Below are positions 1 to 8,626 of a stretch of 64,000 nucleotides of DNA, in pieces (position 1 is the first letter of the stretch; the number at the start of each line of letters is the position of its first letter). The notes below the pieces were generated by a model. The model was not told the DNA's origin. It saw only the letters and a program-made list of their open reading frames with translations, and did no database searches. Position numbers and translations under genes: made by a program. The stretch comes from CALKZN01 sp050633785 (lineage in GTDB: Bacteria > Pseudomonadota > Gammaproteobacteria > Arenicellales > Arenicellaceae). The DNA lies in contig JBOEHE010000045.1 in the NCBI GenBank assembly GCA_050633785.1, positions 62,001-126,000 of the forward strand, read 5' to 3'.

Positions 1-297
1 AAACGTGGCCTGAAGCTGGTACAGCAGAATTTTCACTGCCGCTTTGGAGAAATTGATATCATCATGCAAGATCAACAAACCCTGGTTTTCGTTGAAGTTA
101 AATTTCGCCAGAGTACAGACTATGGCCACCCATTAGAAAGCATAACTGCCGACAAATTGACCAAGCTCAAAAAAACAGCCTCCTACTATTTGATGAAAAA
201 CAAGTTAGATGCTGTTGCCTGCCGGTTTGACGTGTTAGGCTTATCCGGTGATTTGAGCACACCAACTATCAACTGGATAAAAAATGCGCTGGACTAA
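1..297 (+). CDS. yraN: YraN/UPF0102 family nuclease-like protein, 5' partial
   Basis: The reading frame is open from base 1, so the N-terminus lies outside the window and 98 residues are visible. The visible part has the family's core: a GEID motif (residues 17-20) and an FVEVKFR motif (about 31-37), together an E-D-ExK pattern typical of the PD-(D/E)xK nuclease superfamily. An internal ATG at 64 falls between these motifs and is not the true start. YraN proteins are small, presumed cytoplasmic, with no firmly established role. In many gammaproteobacteria yraN sits between lpoA and diaA/gmhA, and the same order continues here, which supports the call. Confidence 0.85.
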   Translation, partial: KRGLKLVQQNFHCRFGEIDIIMQDQQTLVFVEVKFRQSTDYGHPLESITADKLTKLKKTASYYLMKNKLDAVACRFDVLGLSGDLSTPTINWIKNALD

Positions 298-341
298 GAG
301 CCTTGCATCAGCCTTTATAATTTATTAAGACAGCAGACAGA

Positions 342-968
342 ATGACTCTAGACAATTCTCAAATAAAATCTCAAACAGCTACTATAGCCGGACATTTTAA
401 AGCCAGTGCCGAGAGTATTCTTGCCAATGTACAACTAGCGGACGATATTGCTATCTGCGCTAACAGAATCATCAAATGTTTCGCCAGCGGTGGCAAACTA
501 CTCATTTGCGGTAATGGTGGCTCTGCTGCTGATGCACAACATTTATCATCCGAACTACTCAACCGCTACCACCGAGAGCGCCCTGAATTACCCGGCATTG
601 CACTAACCACAGACGCTTCAACTCTGACCTCAATTGGCAATGATTACAGTTATGATGAAGTCTTCGCCAAACAAGTACGTGCTTTGGCGAACCCTCAGGA
701 CATTCTGATGCTTATCAGTACCTCTGGAAACTCTGCCAACCTTTTGTCAGCAGTTGATGCTGCCAGAGAAAAATCAGCCAGTTGTATTGCCCTCAATGGT
801 AAATCAGGCGGCAAGCTATCCACTCTTTTGTGCAATACTGACCATGAAATCCTGGTCAATGGTGACAGCACAGCCAGAATACAAGAAGTCCATGGACTTG
901 TTATTCATTGCTTGTGTGAATTAATTGACGAACATATTCTCGGACCACACTCTGACACAGAACATTGA
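342..968 (+). CDS. gmhA: SIS-domain phosphosugar isomerase, GmhA/DiaA type
   Basis: A 208-residue single SIS-domain protein. The phosphosugar-binding stretch CGNGGSAADAQH (about residues 57-68) and the STSGNSANLL loop are intact. Known GmhA enzymes convert sedoheptulose 7-phosphate to D-glycero-D-manno-heptose 7-phosphate; the related DiaA helps DnaA assemble at oriC. The position between yraN and dolP is that of E. coli diaA. However, the glutamate in SSELLNRY and the histidine in RIQEVH match catalytic positions of GmhA, and E. coli DiaA lacks that glutamate. A heptose adenylyltransferase lies two genes downstream, which favours an isomerase role in LPS heptose synthesis. DiaA function, or both, cannot be excluded. 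Confidence 0.75.
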   Translation: MTLDNSQIKSQTATIAGHFKASAESILANVQLADDIAICANRIIKCFASGGKLLICGNGGSAADAQHLSSELLNRYHRERPELPGIALTTDASTLTSIGNDYSYDEVFAKQVRALANPQDILMLISTSGNSANLLSAVDAAREKSASCIALNGKSGGKLSTLLCNTDHEILVNGDSTARIQEVHGLVIHCLCELIDEHILGPHSDTEH

Positions 969-1002
969 TTTATAGAATTAAACCCTTTATTGGAGCTTTA
1001 TA

Positions 1003-1617
1003 ATGCAATCACTTACTACTTTATTTGGACGCCGTCTTCGAACTTCAACACTGGCATTATGTTTATCTTTCTCATCTCTGGCTTTCATTTCAGGGTGTGA
1101 AACTATTGCCATTGCCACAGTCGCCATTGCCACAGTCGACATTATTCATGATCGAAGAACTGTCGGAGAATACATTGATGACTCCGCTATCGAAGTACAG
1201 TTCCAAACGCACATGAAAAGCACCAAACGTCTGCGCAGCGAAGCACACATCAATGGCATCAGCTGGAATGGTATTTTATTGCTCACCGGTGAAGTGCACA
1301 CAGAAGAAATGAAACAAGAGGTTGTTGCTTTCGCCAACAGCATCAAACCAGTACGACAAGTGGTTGATGAAACACATATTTCCGGAAAAACCGGTTTTCT
1401 GGCACGCACCAGCGATTCCTGGTTGACAACAAAAGTAAAAACCAAACTGACTGCCAAAATGGGCGCTGATGCCAACAGGGTGAAAGTAGTTTCCGAACGA
1501 GGCAATGTCTATCTAATGGGCATAGTCACTGAAGATGAGGCCTTCAGGGCAACCGAGGCAGCGCGATCTGTTCGCGGTGTAGCACGCGTCATCAAAGTAT
1601 TCGAATACAAAACATAA
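1003..1617 (+). CDS. dolP: BON-domain outer-membrane lipoprotein DolP (YraP)
   Basis: A 204-residue lipoprotein precursor. A basic, then hydrophobic signal ends at a lipobox ISGC with the acylated Cys at residue 32; Glu follows rather than Asp, consistent with outer-membrane sorting. Two BON domains follow, about residues 55-120 (RTVGEYIDDSAIE start) and 130-200 (WLTTKVKTKL start), the usual DolP layout. Known family members bind anionic phospholipids and support envelope integrity and BamA function. The order yraN-SIS-dolP is conserved in Gammaproteobacteria. A TGGAG ribosome-binding site lies about 8 bases before the ATG. Confidence 0.88.
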   Translation: MQSLTTLFGRRLRTSTLALCLSFSSLAFISGCETIAIATVAIATVDIIHDRRTVGEYIDDSAIEVQFQTHMKSTKRLRSEAHINGISWNGILLLTGEVHTEEMKQEVVAFANSIKPVRQVVDETHISGKTGFLARTSDSWLTTKVKTKLTAKMGADANRVKVVSERGNVYLMGIVTEDEAFRATEAARSVRGVARVIKVFEYKT

Positions 1618-1647
1618 ACAACGACACTTTAAACGAAAAGGTCACTC

Positions 1648-2139
1648 TTGATAGCTACCGACAAGAAAATCATCTCCAGCTCTAATGCCACTGCATTCAA
1701 CAAAAAAATTGCAATGTTGGCTCGCCCACTGGTATTTACCAACGGCTGCTTTGACATTCTACATCGCGGTCACACCAGCTATCTGGAATCAGCACGCAAT
1801 GTTGGTGCCGCACTCATAGTTGGCGTCAATAGTGATGCCTCTGTACGTCGCCAGAATAAAGGCAGCGACCGACCAATCAACAAACTAGAAGATCGAATGG
1901 CGTTACTGGCTGCACTGCACTGTGTTGACGCAGTTATAGCCTTTGATCAAGACACTCCTATTAAGCTGATTGAAACCATAAAACCAGACCACCTGGTAAA
2001 AGGAGGCGATTGGCCCATAGAGAGCATAGTTGGTGCCGATTTTGTTCACCAGCATGGTGGAAAAGTGCACTCAATTCCATTCGAATTTGACCGATCTACA
2101 ACCCAGTTGTTAGGAAAAATTCGCCATACTTTACCCTAA
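1648..2139 (+). CDS. rfaE2: D-glycero-beta-D-manno-heptose 1-phosphate adenylyltransferase (stand-alone RfaE2/HldC)
   Basis: A 163-residue cytidylyltransferase-fold protein. The nucleotide-binding signature is clear: FTNGCFDILHRGH (HxGH-like) near residue 27, then GVNSDASVR, and the late motif near residue 140, FDRSTTQL. It would activate heptose 1-phosphate with ATP to give ADP-heptose for LPS core synthesis. In E. coli this is the C-terminal half of bifunctional HldE; here it is a separate gene, and no RfaE1 kinase is in the window. The start is TTG, preceded by a GAAAAGG-like site; the first in-frame ATG at 1711 would remove residues ahead of the conserved core. It shares TAATG with the next gene. 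Confidence 0.85.
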   Translation: MIATDKKIISSSNATAFNKKIAMLARPLVFTNGCFDILHRGHTSYLESARNVGAALIVGVNSDASVRRQNKGSDRPINKLEDRMALLAALHCVDAVIAFDQDTPIKLIETIKPDHLVKGGDWPIESIVGADFVHQHGGKVHSIPFEFDRSTTQLLGKIRHTLP

Positions 2140-3125
2140 TGAACACCAAGCAACGACCTAAAGCAGATCTGGGCTTTTTCCCAACACCATTAATGGCATT
2201 GCCCAATTTGAGCGCCGCTCTGAATGGTCCCACAATATTCACCAAGCGAGACGACCAGACCGGCCTTGCCCTTGGTGGCAACAAGACCAGAAAGCTGCAA
2301 TATATCCTTGGTGATGCGATCAGCCAAGGCTGTGACTGCATCATTACTGCCGGCGCAGCTCAGTCCAACCATTGTCGTCAAACCGCTGCTGCTGCTGCAC
2401 AACAACAGTTGGAATGCCATTTGGTACTGGGCGGCACTGAACCAGATGTGCCCAGTGGCAATGTACTGCTGGACAAGGTTCTAGGATGCCATATCCATTG
2501 GGCTGGTAAGCATCGTAAAGGGGAAGATATTCCACAAATATATCAACAACTGAAAGACTCCGGAAAAACTCCTTATATTGTTCCTTATGGCGGCTCCAAT
2601 GAACTTGGTGCCTTGGCTTTTGTCGATGCCACCCAGGAATTACTTTCACAAAGCCAGCAACTGTCTTTCACACATATTATTTTTGCATCAAGCTCTGGGG
2701 GCACACACGCAGGCCTGATGGTCGGGAAACAGTTATTTGGCAAGGACTATCAATTAATCGGAATAAATATTGATAAAGGAGAAACTGACCAGATACCTTT
2801 TGATCAACACATCCTTGATTTAGCCAATCGCACTGCTGATGAACTTAAGCTGAACCATCAATTCAAACAGGATGAGCTAATTTTAAATTCAAACTACGTT
2901 GGTGACGGTTATGGCAAGGTCGGCGATCTGGAAAGAGAAGCCATTGCACTCACCGCTCGTACAGAAGGAATTCTCGTTGACCCAGTTTATACTGGTCGCG
3001 CTATGGGAGGATTGATCGATATGATTCGCTCTGGAGAAATAAACTCCAATGACACTGTCCTGTTTTGGCACACGGGTGGTGCACCAGCTTTATTCGCCTA
3101 TTCAGATCAATTGAATTTCATGTAA
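2139..3125 (+). CDS. PLP-dependent D-cysteine desulfhydrase / ACC deaminase family enzyme
   Basis: A 328-residue fold-type II PLP enzyme. The lysine that should hold PLP lies in LGGNKTRKL (about residues 46-54), followed by the family-typical QSNHCRQTAAAAA segment and a glycine-rich phosphate loop SSSGGTHAGL. Known relatives break D-cysteine to pyruvate, sulfide and ammonia, or deaminate 1-aminocyclopropane-1-carboxylate; the sequence alone does not separate these, but the ALGGNKTRKL context is typical of DcyD-like proteins. The ATG overlaps the stop of rfaE2 by one base, so the two are translationally coupled, although a metabolic link to heptose synthesis is not obvious. Confidence 0.8.
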   Translation: MNTKQRPKADLGFFPTPLMALPNLSAALNGPTIFTKRDDQTGLALGGNKTRKLQYILGDAISQGCDCIITAGAAQSNHCRQTAAAAAQQQLECHLVLGGTEPDVPSGNVLLDKVLGCHIHWAGKHRKGEDIPQIYQQLKDSGKTPYIVPYGGSNELGALAFVDATQELLSQSQQLSFTHIIFASSSGGTHAGLMVGKQLFGKDYQLIGINIDKGETDQIPFDQHILDLANRTADELKLNHQFKQDELILNSNYVGDGYGKVGDLEREAIALTARTEGILVDPVYTGRAMGGLIDMIRSGEINSNDTVLFWHTGGAPALFAYSDQLNFM

Positions 3126-3325
3126 GCTGAGACAATTTACATAACACAGTCATAACACCATGCAAAGCATACTCAGAAACGGGCAGCTTCTGCACTCCCC
3201 TACAGCACCGACGGGTTTGGGCAGTTTGACCAATAACTTGATCGACGCTCATTTCTCTAACTCACCTTAATCTTATCCAACTCAAACAAGGGCAACGCGC
3301 CGCAGCCCCTTATAAATCTTTAGAT

Positions 3326-4564
3326 TTATTTATTCGCGACTACAGTGTCCTCTTTTGCCTGCTTAAAGAAGTAGTTAAGCACCTCAAAAGCAACTCTCGA
3401 TGATCGTACATACCATTTCTCCTTGTTAACAATCAGTGAAGCATAGGCGATTTTTTTACCATACCGCTCTCCATAACCGACAAACCAGTCATAGCGTCCA
3501 CGAGGCTCATAGCCCGTCAAAGAGCCCGTCTTGCCACCGTAGCTCGCTTCAGTGAAGGCTTTATATCTGTGAGCCGTGCGAAATGATTTACGAGCCGAAC
3601 CAATACGCACTGTTTCACGCATCATACGCAGCAGATCTTTCGCGGTTTCTGGTTGAATAGGTTCACCAATGACTTTGGGTCCACCTTGATATAAAACTCG
3701 GTTGTTTTTATCCAGAACCTGTTGAACAGCATAAGGCGCGTGCATTTGACCTCCATTGACAATGGCTGCCGCTATAGCAGCAGCATGAACAGGACCAATC
3801 AGGATATCTTTAGTGTAACCCGATGCCGCTTCGGCAAGCTCCCATTCATCCATCAATGGCAAATTAAACTGACTATCCTTGACGGGTAAATCCTGTACGA
3901 TATCGCGAGAAAAGCCAAAGCGCCCTACATAATTTAACATGCTGTCACGGCCAATTTGTTCTACACCCAATCGACCAAATACTGGATTGGATGATTTAGC
4001 AAATGCCTCTTTTAAGCTGGGTCGCCGTGTGTACTTATTGTCTTTATGCTCAAGTACCTGTTTTTTATATAATGAGGTTGACTTGCCATTAAATGGAATC
4101 ACCGTGTCCAATGAAGCCAGCTGTCGATCCAAAACATTAGCTGCAGTGATAATTTTAAAAACAGATGCTGCTGGATAAGAAGCGCCCAGCGCAAAATTTT
4201 CCGGAAAATCATCAGCCCTGACATAACTGGTCAAACTTAAGATGGCTCCGGTTTCAGGGTCAATCGCGACAAAACTGGCATAGTCGGGAGAATACTTGCG
4301 GTAAATACTGGCAATTTTACTGTGCAAATCAAGGTCAAATGTATAATCCACCTTGGCATAGCCAAAATCATTGAAATTCAGGTGGCTGGGAAACTGGCTA
4401 TTACCAGCATGAGTAGCCAGAGCCGCCGCTACTTGCTCACCATTGAATAGAAATGGCTTTTCCGTTGCCTGACCATAAGCCTTGGCAAACATCGAACAAA
4501 ACAATAATAAACATATAATGCCTGAGTACGATGCCGTTTTAGTTGCACCCTGATGGTTTTTCAT
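3326..4564 (-). CDS. Single-domain penicillin-binding transpeptidase
   Basis: A secreted or membrane-anchored protein of 412 residues from the ATG at 4564, which lies just after the rppH stop. A longer frame runs back into rppH, but the hydrophobic signal (CLLLFCSMFAKAYGQA) follows the 4564 start; an ATG at 4576 is also possible. All three active-site motifs of the serine acyl-transferase superfamily are present: SVFK (S134), SSN (191-193) and KTG (345-347). There is no transglycosylase domain and no obvious PBP dimerisation module, so it is much shorter than class A or B PBPs. Predicted role: periplasmic D,D-transpeptidase acting on peptidoglycan. The tight arrangement behind rppH suggests co-transcription. 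Confidence 0.8.
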   Translation of the reverse strand: MKNHQGATKTASYSGIICLLLFCSMFAKAYGQATEKPFLFNGEQVAAALATHAGNSQFPSHLNFNDFGYAKVDYTFDLDLHSKIASIYRKYSPDYASFVAIDPETGAILSLTSYVRADDFPENFALGASYPAASVFKIITAANVLDRQLASLDTVIPFNGKSTSLYKKQVLEHKDNKYTRRPSLKEAFAKSSNPVFGRLGVEQIGRDSMLNYVGRFGFSRDIVQDLPVKDSQFNLPLMDEWELAEAASGYTKDILIGPVHAAAIAAAIVNGGQMHAPYAVQQVLDKNNRVLYQGGPKVIGEPIQPETAKDLLRMMRETVRIGSARKSFRTAHRYKAFTEASYGGKTGSLTGYEPRGRYDWFVGYGERYGKKIAYASLIVNKEKWYVRSSRVAFEVLNYFFKQAKEDTVVANK

Positions 4565-4565
4565 T

Positions 4566-5120
4566 TCACTTTTCATCCATTTTTTCTTCGAACACTTCAT
4601 GCTCTTCATACTTAGGCAAAAAATGCTCCAGTTCTGACAACGCTTTTTGATAAACATCCCTCTTAAAACTGACAATATGATCCAGTGCATACCAATAATT
4701 TACCCATTCCCAATGATCAAACTCCGGCTTATCTGCCAATTCAAAGTTTGGTTGAATATCTTCTTCCAACAAACGCAACATGAACCAGATTTGCTTCTGA
4801 CCTTTGAAATTCGACCGACCATGACCATCTTTACGACGCAAATAACGTTTCGGTAAATCATAGTGCAACCAACTGTTAGTATGTGCCAGCAACTGCACTT
4901 GTTGCTGATGTATACCGGTTTCTTCCAACAGCTCACGGTACATGCCATCAATTAATGACTCGTGAGGATTTAGCCCCCCTTGGGGGAATTGCCAACCATC
5001 ACCCGAAATACGCCGGGCCCAAAAAACCTGACCTTGATTATTGGAAAGAATAATTCCAACATTGGGCCGATAGCCATCATCAGCATAAACAGTTTTTTGA
5101 TTTTGTACTTGTTGGTTCAT
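4566..5120 (-). CDS. rppH: RNA pyrophosphohydrolase RppH (NudH)
   Basis: A Nudix hydrolase of 184 residues from the ATG at 5120, chosen because AAGGA lies 8 bases upstream and the family N-terminus (DDGYRPNVGIIL) follows. The Nudix box is complete: GGLNPHE, then REL, then LEETG. The FPQGG and YRPNVG segments are typical of RppH, which removes pyrophosphate from 5'-triphosphate mRNA ends to start 5'-dependent decay. It is longer at the N-terminus than E. coli RppH by about ten residues (MNQQVQNQKTVYA). Downstream is the penicillin-binding protein gene with a one-base gap. Confidence 0.9.
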   Translation of the reverse strand: MNQQVQNQKTVYADDGYRPNVGIILSNNQGQVFWARRISGDGWQFPQGGLNPHESLIDGMYRELLEETGIHQQQVQLLAHTNSWLHYDLPKRYLRRKDGHGRSNFKGQKQIWFMLRLLEEDIQPNFELADKPEFDHWEWVNYWYALDHIVSFKRDVYQKALSELEHFLPKYEEHEVFEEKMDEK

Positions 5121-5229
5121 AATTTTTTTCCTTAAGGCAGATTCTGGACGAATCAGCGCAATTCTGCAATTCATGTTTGACGAATTAATGCTTATAATTC
5201 ATTTTTTATTATTAACATTGGAACATCTG

Positions 5230-5877
5230 ATGGCATTAGCACTTTTTGATCTGGACAATACCCTGATAATGGGGGATAGCGACCACGCCTGGGGATTATT
5301 TCTAGCGGAAATAGGCGCTGTTAATGCAGAGCAACACAAGCTGGCAACCGAAAAATTCTACGCCGACTATATTGCCTGTCGTCTCGATATTAATGAATTT
5401 CTGGATTTTCAACTTCTACCATTAAAAAAACATTCAATGGCAGACTTAATGAATTGGCGTGAAACGTTTATGCAGGAAAAGATTCAACATTTGATCACTC
5501 CTGAACGCATAGAACTGGTTGAGCAACACCGCAATCAAGGAGACACTCTAATCATTATTACCGCTACCAATAGCTTTATAACCCGCCCTATCGCAGATGC
5601 TTTCAACATTGAAACCCTGATCGCAACAGAACCCGAACAGGATAGTCATGGCTTTACTGGCAAAGTTGATGGAGTTGCCTGCTTCCAGGCCGGCAAGATC
5701 ACCAAGCTCAACCAATGGCTGGCGGCTAATGAAGGTGATTTATCAGGCAGTTGGTTTTACAGTGACTCTTATAATGATTTACCTTTATTACAACAGGTGA
5801 CACACCCTGTTTGTGTGACACCTGATGAGTCGCTTACCGAACATGCAACACGACATAACTGGCCAATTATTCGATAA
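5230..5877 (+). CDS. HAD-superfamily (subfamily IB) phosphatase
   Basis: A 215-residue HAD hydrolase of the SerB-like IB class. Motif I is FDLDNTLI with the nucleophile and acid/base Asp at residues 7 and 9; motif II is the TAT of IIITATNS; the C-terminal acidic motif is YSDSYNDLPLL. The start is the ATG at 5230, because a longer frame adds a hydrophobic leader with no family match. Relatives are annotated as histidinol-phosphatase-like or phosphoserine-phosphatase-like; the substrate here is unknown. It is divergent from rppH across about 110 bases, an arrangement also common in pseudomonads. Confidence 0.8.
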   Translation: MALALFDLDNTLIMGDSDHAWGLFLAEIGAVNAEQHKLATEKFYADYIACRLDINEFLDFQLLPLKKHSMADLMNWRETFMQEKIQHLITPERIELVEQHRNQGDTLIIITATNSFITRPIADAFNIETLIATEPEQDSHGFTGKVDGVACFQAGKITKLNQWLAANEGDLSGSWFYSDSYNDLPLLQQVTHPVCVTPDESLTEHATRHNWPIIR

Positions 5878-5944
5878 GTCGACTAGAGCCCAAGCAACCA
5901 CCTGAAAACAACTGAATCAAAATACTTGAAAGAGGTCATTCCCC

Positions 5945-6412
5945 ATGAGCAGCATTCAACTCGGCACCGCATTACCAAATTTAACCGTCGCCACAACACA
6001 AAACGAAGCACTTGAATTAGAAAGCTACCAAGGTAAAAACCTGGTCATGTTTTTTTACCCCAAAGATAACACTCCCGGCTGCACTCAAGAAGGCAAGGAC
6101 TTCAGTGAAGCGTATGAACAGTTTAAAGCACTCAACACTGAAATTGTGGGCGTATCTAGAGAAAGTATTAAGTCACACAATAATTTTATTAATAAGTTTT
6201 CTTTCCCATTTGACCTGATATCTGACCCAGACGAAGTCTTATGCAAGACCATGGATGTGATTAAGGAAAAAAATATGTATGGCCGAAAATACATGGGCAT
6301 TGAACGTAGCACATTTATTTTTGATGCTAACGGCGTATTGCAAAAAGAATTTCGTAAAGTAAAGGTAAAAACCCACATAGCAGAAGTGCTCGAGGCAGTA
6401 CAAGCCATGTAG
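5945..6412 (+). CDS. bcp: Bcp/PrxQ-type thioredoxin-dependent peroxiredoxin
   Basis: A 155-residue peroxiredoxin. The active-site segment FFYPKDNTPGCTQEG carries the peroxidatic Cys at residue 46 with the expected Thr/Pro context. E. coli Bcp has a resolving Cys five residues later; here that position is Lys, so the protein is of the PrxQ type without that partner. A Cys in VLCKTMDV further on might resolve, or a thiol partner might act in trans. Predicted cytoplasmic reduction of hydrogen peroxide and organic peroxides. AGAGG lies about 11 bases before the ATG. A strong bidirectional terminator follows. Confidence 0.88.
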   Translation: MSSIQLGTALPNLTVATTQNEALELESYQGKNLVMFFYPKDNTPGCTQEGKDFSEAYEQFKALNTEIVGVSRESIKSHNNFINKFSFPFDLISDPDEVLCKTMDVIKEKNMYGRKYMGIERSTFIFDANGVLQKEFRKVKVKTHIAEVLEAVQAM

Positions 6413-6475
6413 CATGTAAACGCCACACTTCACGCATTTTACTAATTTGAGTCATTCATGACTCTTTTAAAACGA

Positions 6476-6507
6476 AAAAAGCGCAACTGATGTGAGTTGC
6501 GCTTTTT
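6476..6507. terminator. Bidirectional intrinsic terminator between bcp and the pilT-like gene
   Basis: Perfect 13-base inverted repeat (arms 6476-6488 and 6495-6507, AAAAAGCGCAACT and its complement) around a six-base loop. The arms end in A and T runs, so the hairpin is followed by a U-tract on both strands. It serves bcp (+) and the convergent pilT/pilU gene (-). Confidence 0.9.
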
Positions 6508-6528
6508 GATCAATAACAGCTGGCCGCC

Positions 6529-7629
6529 CTAGAAGCCTTTCAACTTCAAGCTCAAATCTGTCGGGCTGGTCGCGTTTTTCAAGGCATCTTCGTGAGTAAT
6601 TATATCCTTTTCTACCAGCTGCAATAGGTGCGCATCAAAATCGAGCATACCCTCGATGGTTTCACCACTTTTCACCAAGTCGGCAATGTCCTTAATTTTC
6701 AAAGGATCAAGGATCAACTCTCGCACACGAGAATTAACATTCATCACTTCACACCCGGCAATTCGGCCACCGCCTTTGCGTGGTAATAAACGCTGAGAAA
6801 TAACCACCCGCATATTCTGAGCCAATTTAGCTCGAATAGTCTGTTGAGCCTCACCAGTAAAGGTTGACACTAAACGCGTCACCGCATCCGATGCTGTTGG
6901 TGCATGTAAGGTCGAGAATACCAAGTGGCCTGTTTCAGCCGCGTTCAAAGCAATTTCAATACTTTCCTGATCACGCATCTCACCCATAAGAATGATATCT
7001 GGATCTTCTCGCAGCGCGGCTTTCATTGCCAGTGCAAAGTCAGGGACGTCAATACCAACCTGACGTTGGCTGATGACGCACTTATCTTCTGTAAATAAGT
7101 ACTCAACTGGATCTTCAATAGTCAGAATATGTTCTTTACGCGTTTTATTGATCTGATTCAACAAGGCAGCCATACTGGTTGATTTACCCGATCCGGTTGC
7201 ACCGGTAAAGATAACCAAACCTTGCTTTAAATCAGCCACACTGGCTACTTGTGGTGGCAAGTCCAGCTGCTCAGCGGTTGGGATATCACTGGCTATTACC
7301 CGCATGACAATAGCAGGTTTGTTCATGGCCCTAAAAATATTGACCCTTACGCGATTTCCATCATTATCGCCAAAAGACACGTCAGCCTGACTCTCTCGCG
7401 TGTAGATTTTCTGGTGATATTCATCCAGCAGTTCATTTATCAGCACCTCAATTTGGTCTGAAGATAGCGTTGGAGCACCTTTTAAAGAGCGTATGACGCC
7501 ATCAATACGTAACATCACCGGATTATCAGTCCGAATATGGATATCCGAAGCCTTAAACTTTACAGCACCGGCAATTACAACCGAAAGGAAATTACGTGGA
7601 TCATTGGTCACCAGGTCAGCATTGCTCAT
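6529..7629 (-). CDS. Type IV pilus retraction ATPase, PilT/PilU family
   Basis: A 366-residue secretion ATPase. From the N-terminus it has the ASDIHIR motif of the PAS-like domain, Walker A GATGSGKST, the Asp box around TIEDPVEY, Walker B IILMGEMRD and the His box GHLVFSTLHA. These define PilT/PilU hexameric motors, which sit on the cytoplasmic face and power pilus retraction. The C-terminal end (MLDFDAHLLQL, HEDALKNA) looks more like PilU than PilT, but the paralogue is not in the window, so the choice is left open. The start is the ATG at 7629, with GGAG six bases upstream; the frame extends to a TTG at 7641 with no support. Confidence 0.88.
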   Translation of the reverse strand: MSNADLVTNDPRNFLSVVIAGAVKFKASDIHIRTDNPVMLRIDGVIRSLKGAPTLSSDQIEVLINELLDEYHQKIYTRESQADVSFGDNDGNRVRVNIFRAMNKPAIVMRVIASDIPTAEQLDLPPQVASVADLKQGLVIFTGATGSGKSTSMAALLNQINKTRKEHILTIEDPVEYLFTEDKCVISQRQVGIDVPDFALAMKAALREDPDIILMGEMRDQESIEIALNAAETGHLVFSTLHAPTASDAVTRLVSTFTGEAQQTIRAKLAQNMRVVISQRLLPRKGGGRIAGCEVMNVNSRVRELILDPLKIKDIADLVKSGETIEGMLDFDAHLLQLVEKDIITHEDALKNATSPTDLSLKLKGF

Positions 7630-7837
7630 TCTACTCTCCAACTTTTATTCTATTTATTACCCAACTTCATAACTTTGCACGAAAAAAAACTAATAACCAA
7701 TGCAAACTTTCAGCGACTAACAGTGCTCTGTCTACAAGACTAATTCAAGCGTTTTTTTATTTTTATCAATACATTATAGCTAAAAGTTAAAAAAATAATT
7801 TAAAAAAATCACCAATCTTGAAAACCGACTATATCCG

Positions 7838-8587
7838 CTATGCAAATGAACACACTGAGCACTCGTTATCAACAGATAAAGCCACAGTATGCATACGTAC
7901 ATTTTTCGTATCAACGGTCACCAAGTGATGTCTACTTGCCACTGGCATACCTGTTAAAAACTTAATGGCCTCCAAGGCCTGCATAGACGCCAACCAAGCT
8001 ACTACAGGCCCCAAAACACCATTATTCGCACAATTATTATCGTCATCACCAGAATTACTGTACAAACAGTCGTAACAAGGAGAACCCGCTACATAGTCAA
8101 ATAAGGCGAGTTGCCCGGAAAACTGTGCTGCAGCCGCCGATAACAAGGGGGTTTTAACCGAATAACAGGCACGGTTAATAGTATGCCTTGTAGTAAAGTT
8201 ATCCGTCCCATCCAAAACCATATCAACATCTGCAAACACATTCTGCATCTGCTGTTGGCTCAACTTCTCTGCGATTGTCACTAGCTCACAATCCCGGTTC
8301 TGCTGTTGAATACGTTCTGCCAGCTTTTCCACCTTCAATTGGTCAATACTGGCCTCATCATAAGGTATCTGACGTGCAAGGTTACTCAAGTCAATACGGT
8401 CAAAATCAATCAATGTTAATTTACCCACACCCGCAGCAGCCAGCATTGGCGCAGACATTGAGCCCAAACCTCCAGCCCCGACAACGACAATATGACTGGC
8501 CAATAAACGCTCTTGTCCAGCCACATCAATTTCAGGCAAAAAGATCTGCCTGCTATAGCGCAACAATTGTTGATCGGTCAATTCCAT
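7838..8587 (-). CDS. moeB: ThiF/MoeB-family adenylyltransferase (molybdopterin-synthase sulfurylase type)
   Basis: A 249-residue E1-like enzyme. The nucleotide-binding loop VVGAGGLGS lies at about residues 35-43, the conserved LDGTDNF at about 132-138, and two zinc-binding pairs at CYDC and CSVC. MoeB adenylates the C-terminal glycine of MoaD for sulfur transfer; ThiF does the same for ThiS in thiamine synthesis. The length and the absence of thi genes favour MoeB. It is the last gene of the tus operon, about 40 bases after tusE, so it may also connect to sulfur trafficking. modABC elsewhere in the window supplies molybdate. Confidence 0.83.
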   Translation of the reverse strand: MELTDQQLLRYSRQIFLPEIDVAGQERLLASHIVVVGAGGLGSMSAPMLAAAGVGKLTLIDFDRIDLSNLARQIPYDEASIDQLKVEKLAERIQQQNRDCELVTIAEKLSQQQMQNVFADVDMVLDGTDNFTTRHTINRACYSVKTPLLSAAAAQFSGQLALFDYVAGSPCYDCLYSNSGDDDNNCANNGVLGPVVAWLASMQALEAIKFLTGMPVASRHHLVTVDTKNVRMHTVALSVDNECSVCSFA

Positions 8588-8626
8588 AGTATTCCTGCAT
8601 TCATAGTTGTTCTGCTTGAATCATTC

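Noticed and set aside
1146..1505. 119-residue frame on the minus strand within dolP
   Set aside because: It is opposite a well-supported lipoprotein gene and has no independent signal.
3313..3328. Terminator after the PBP gene (TAAATCT/AGATTTA)
   Set aside because: The stem is very AT-rich, overlaps the stop codon and is too weak.
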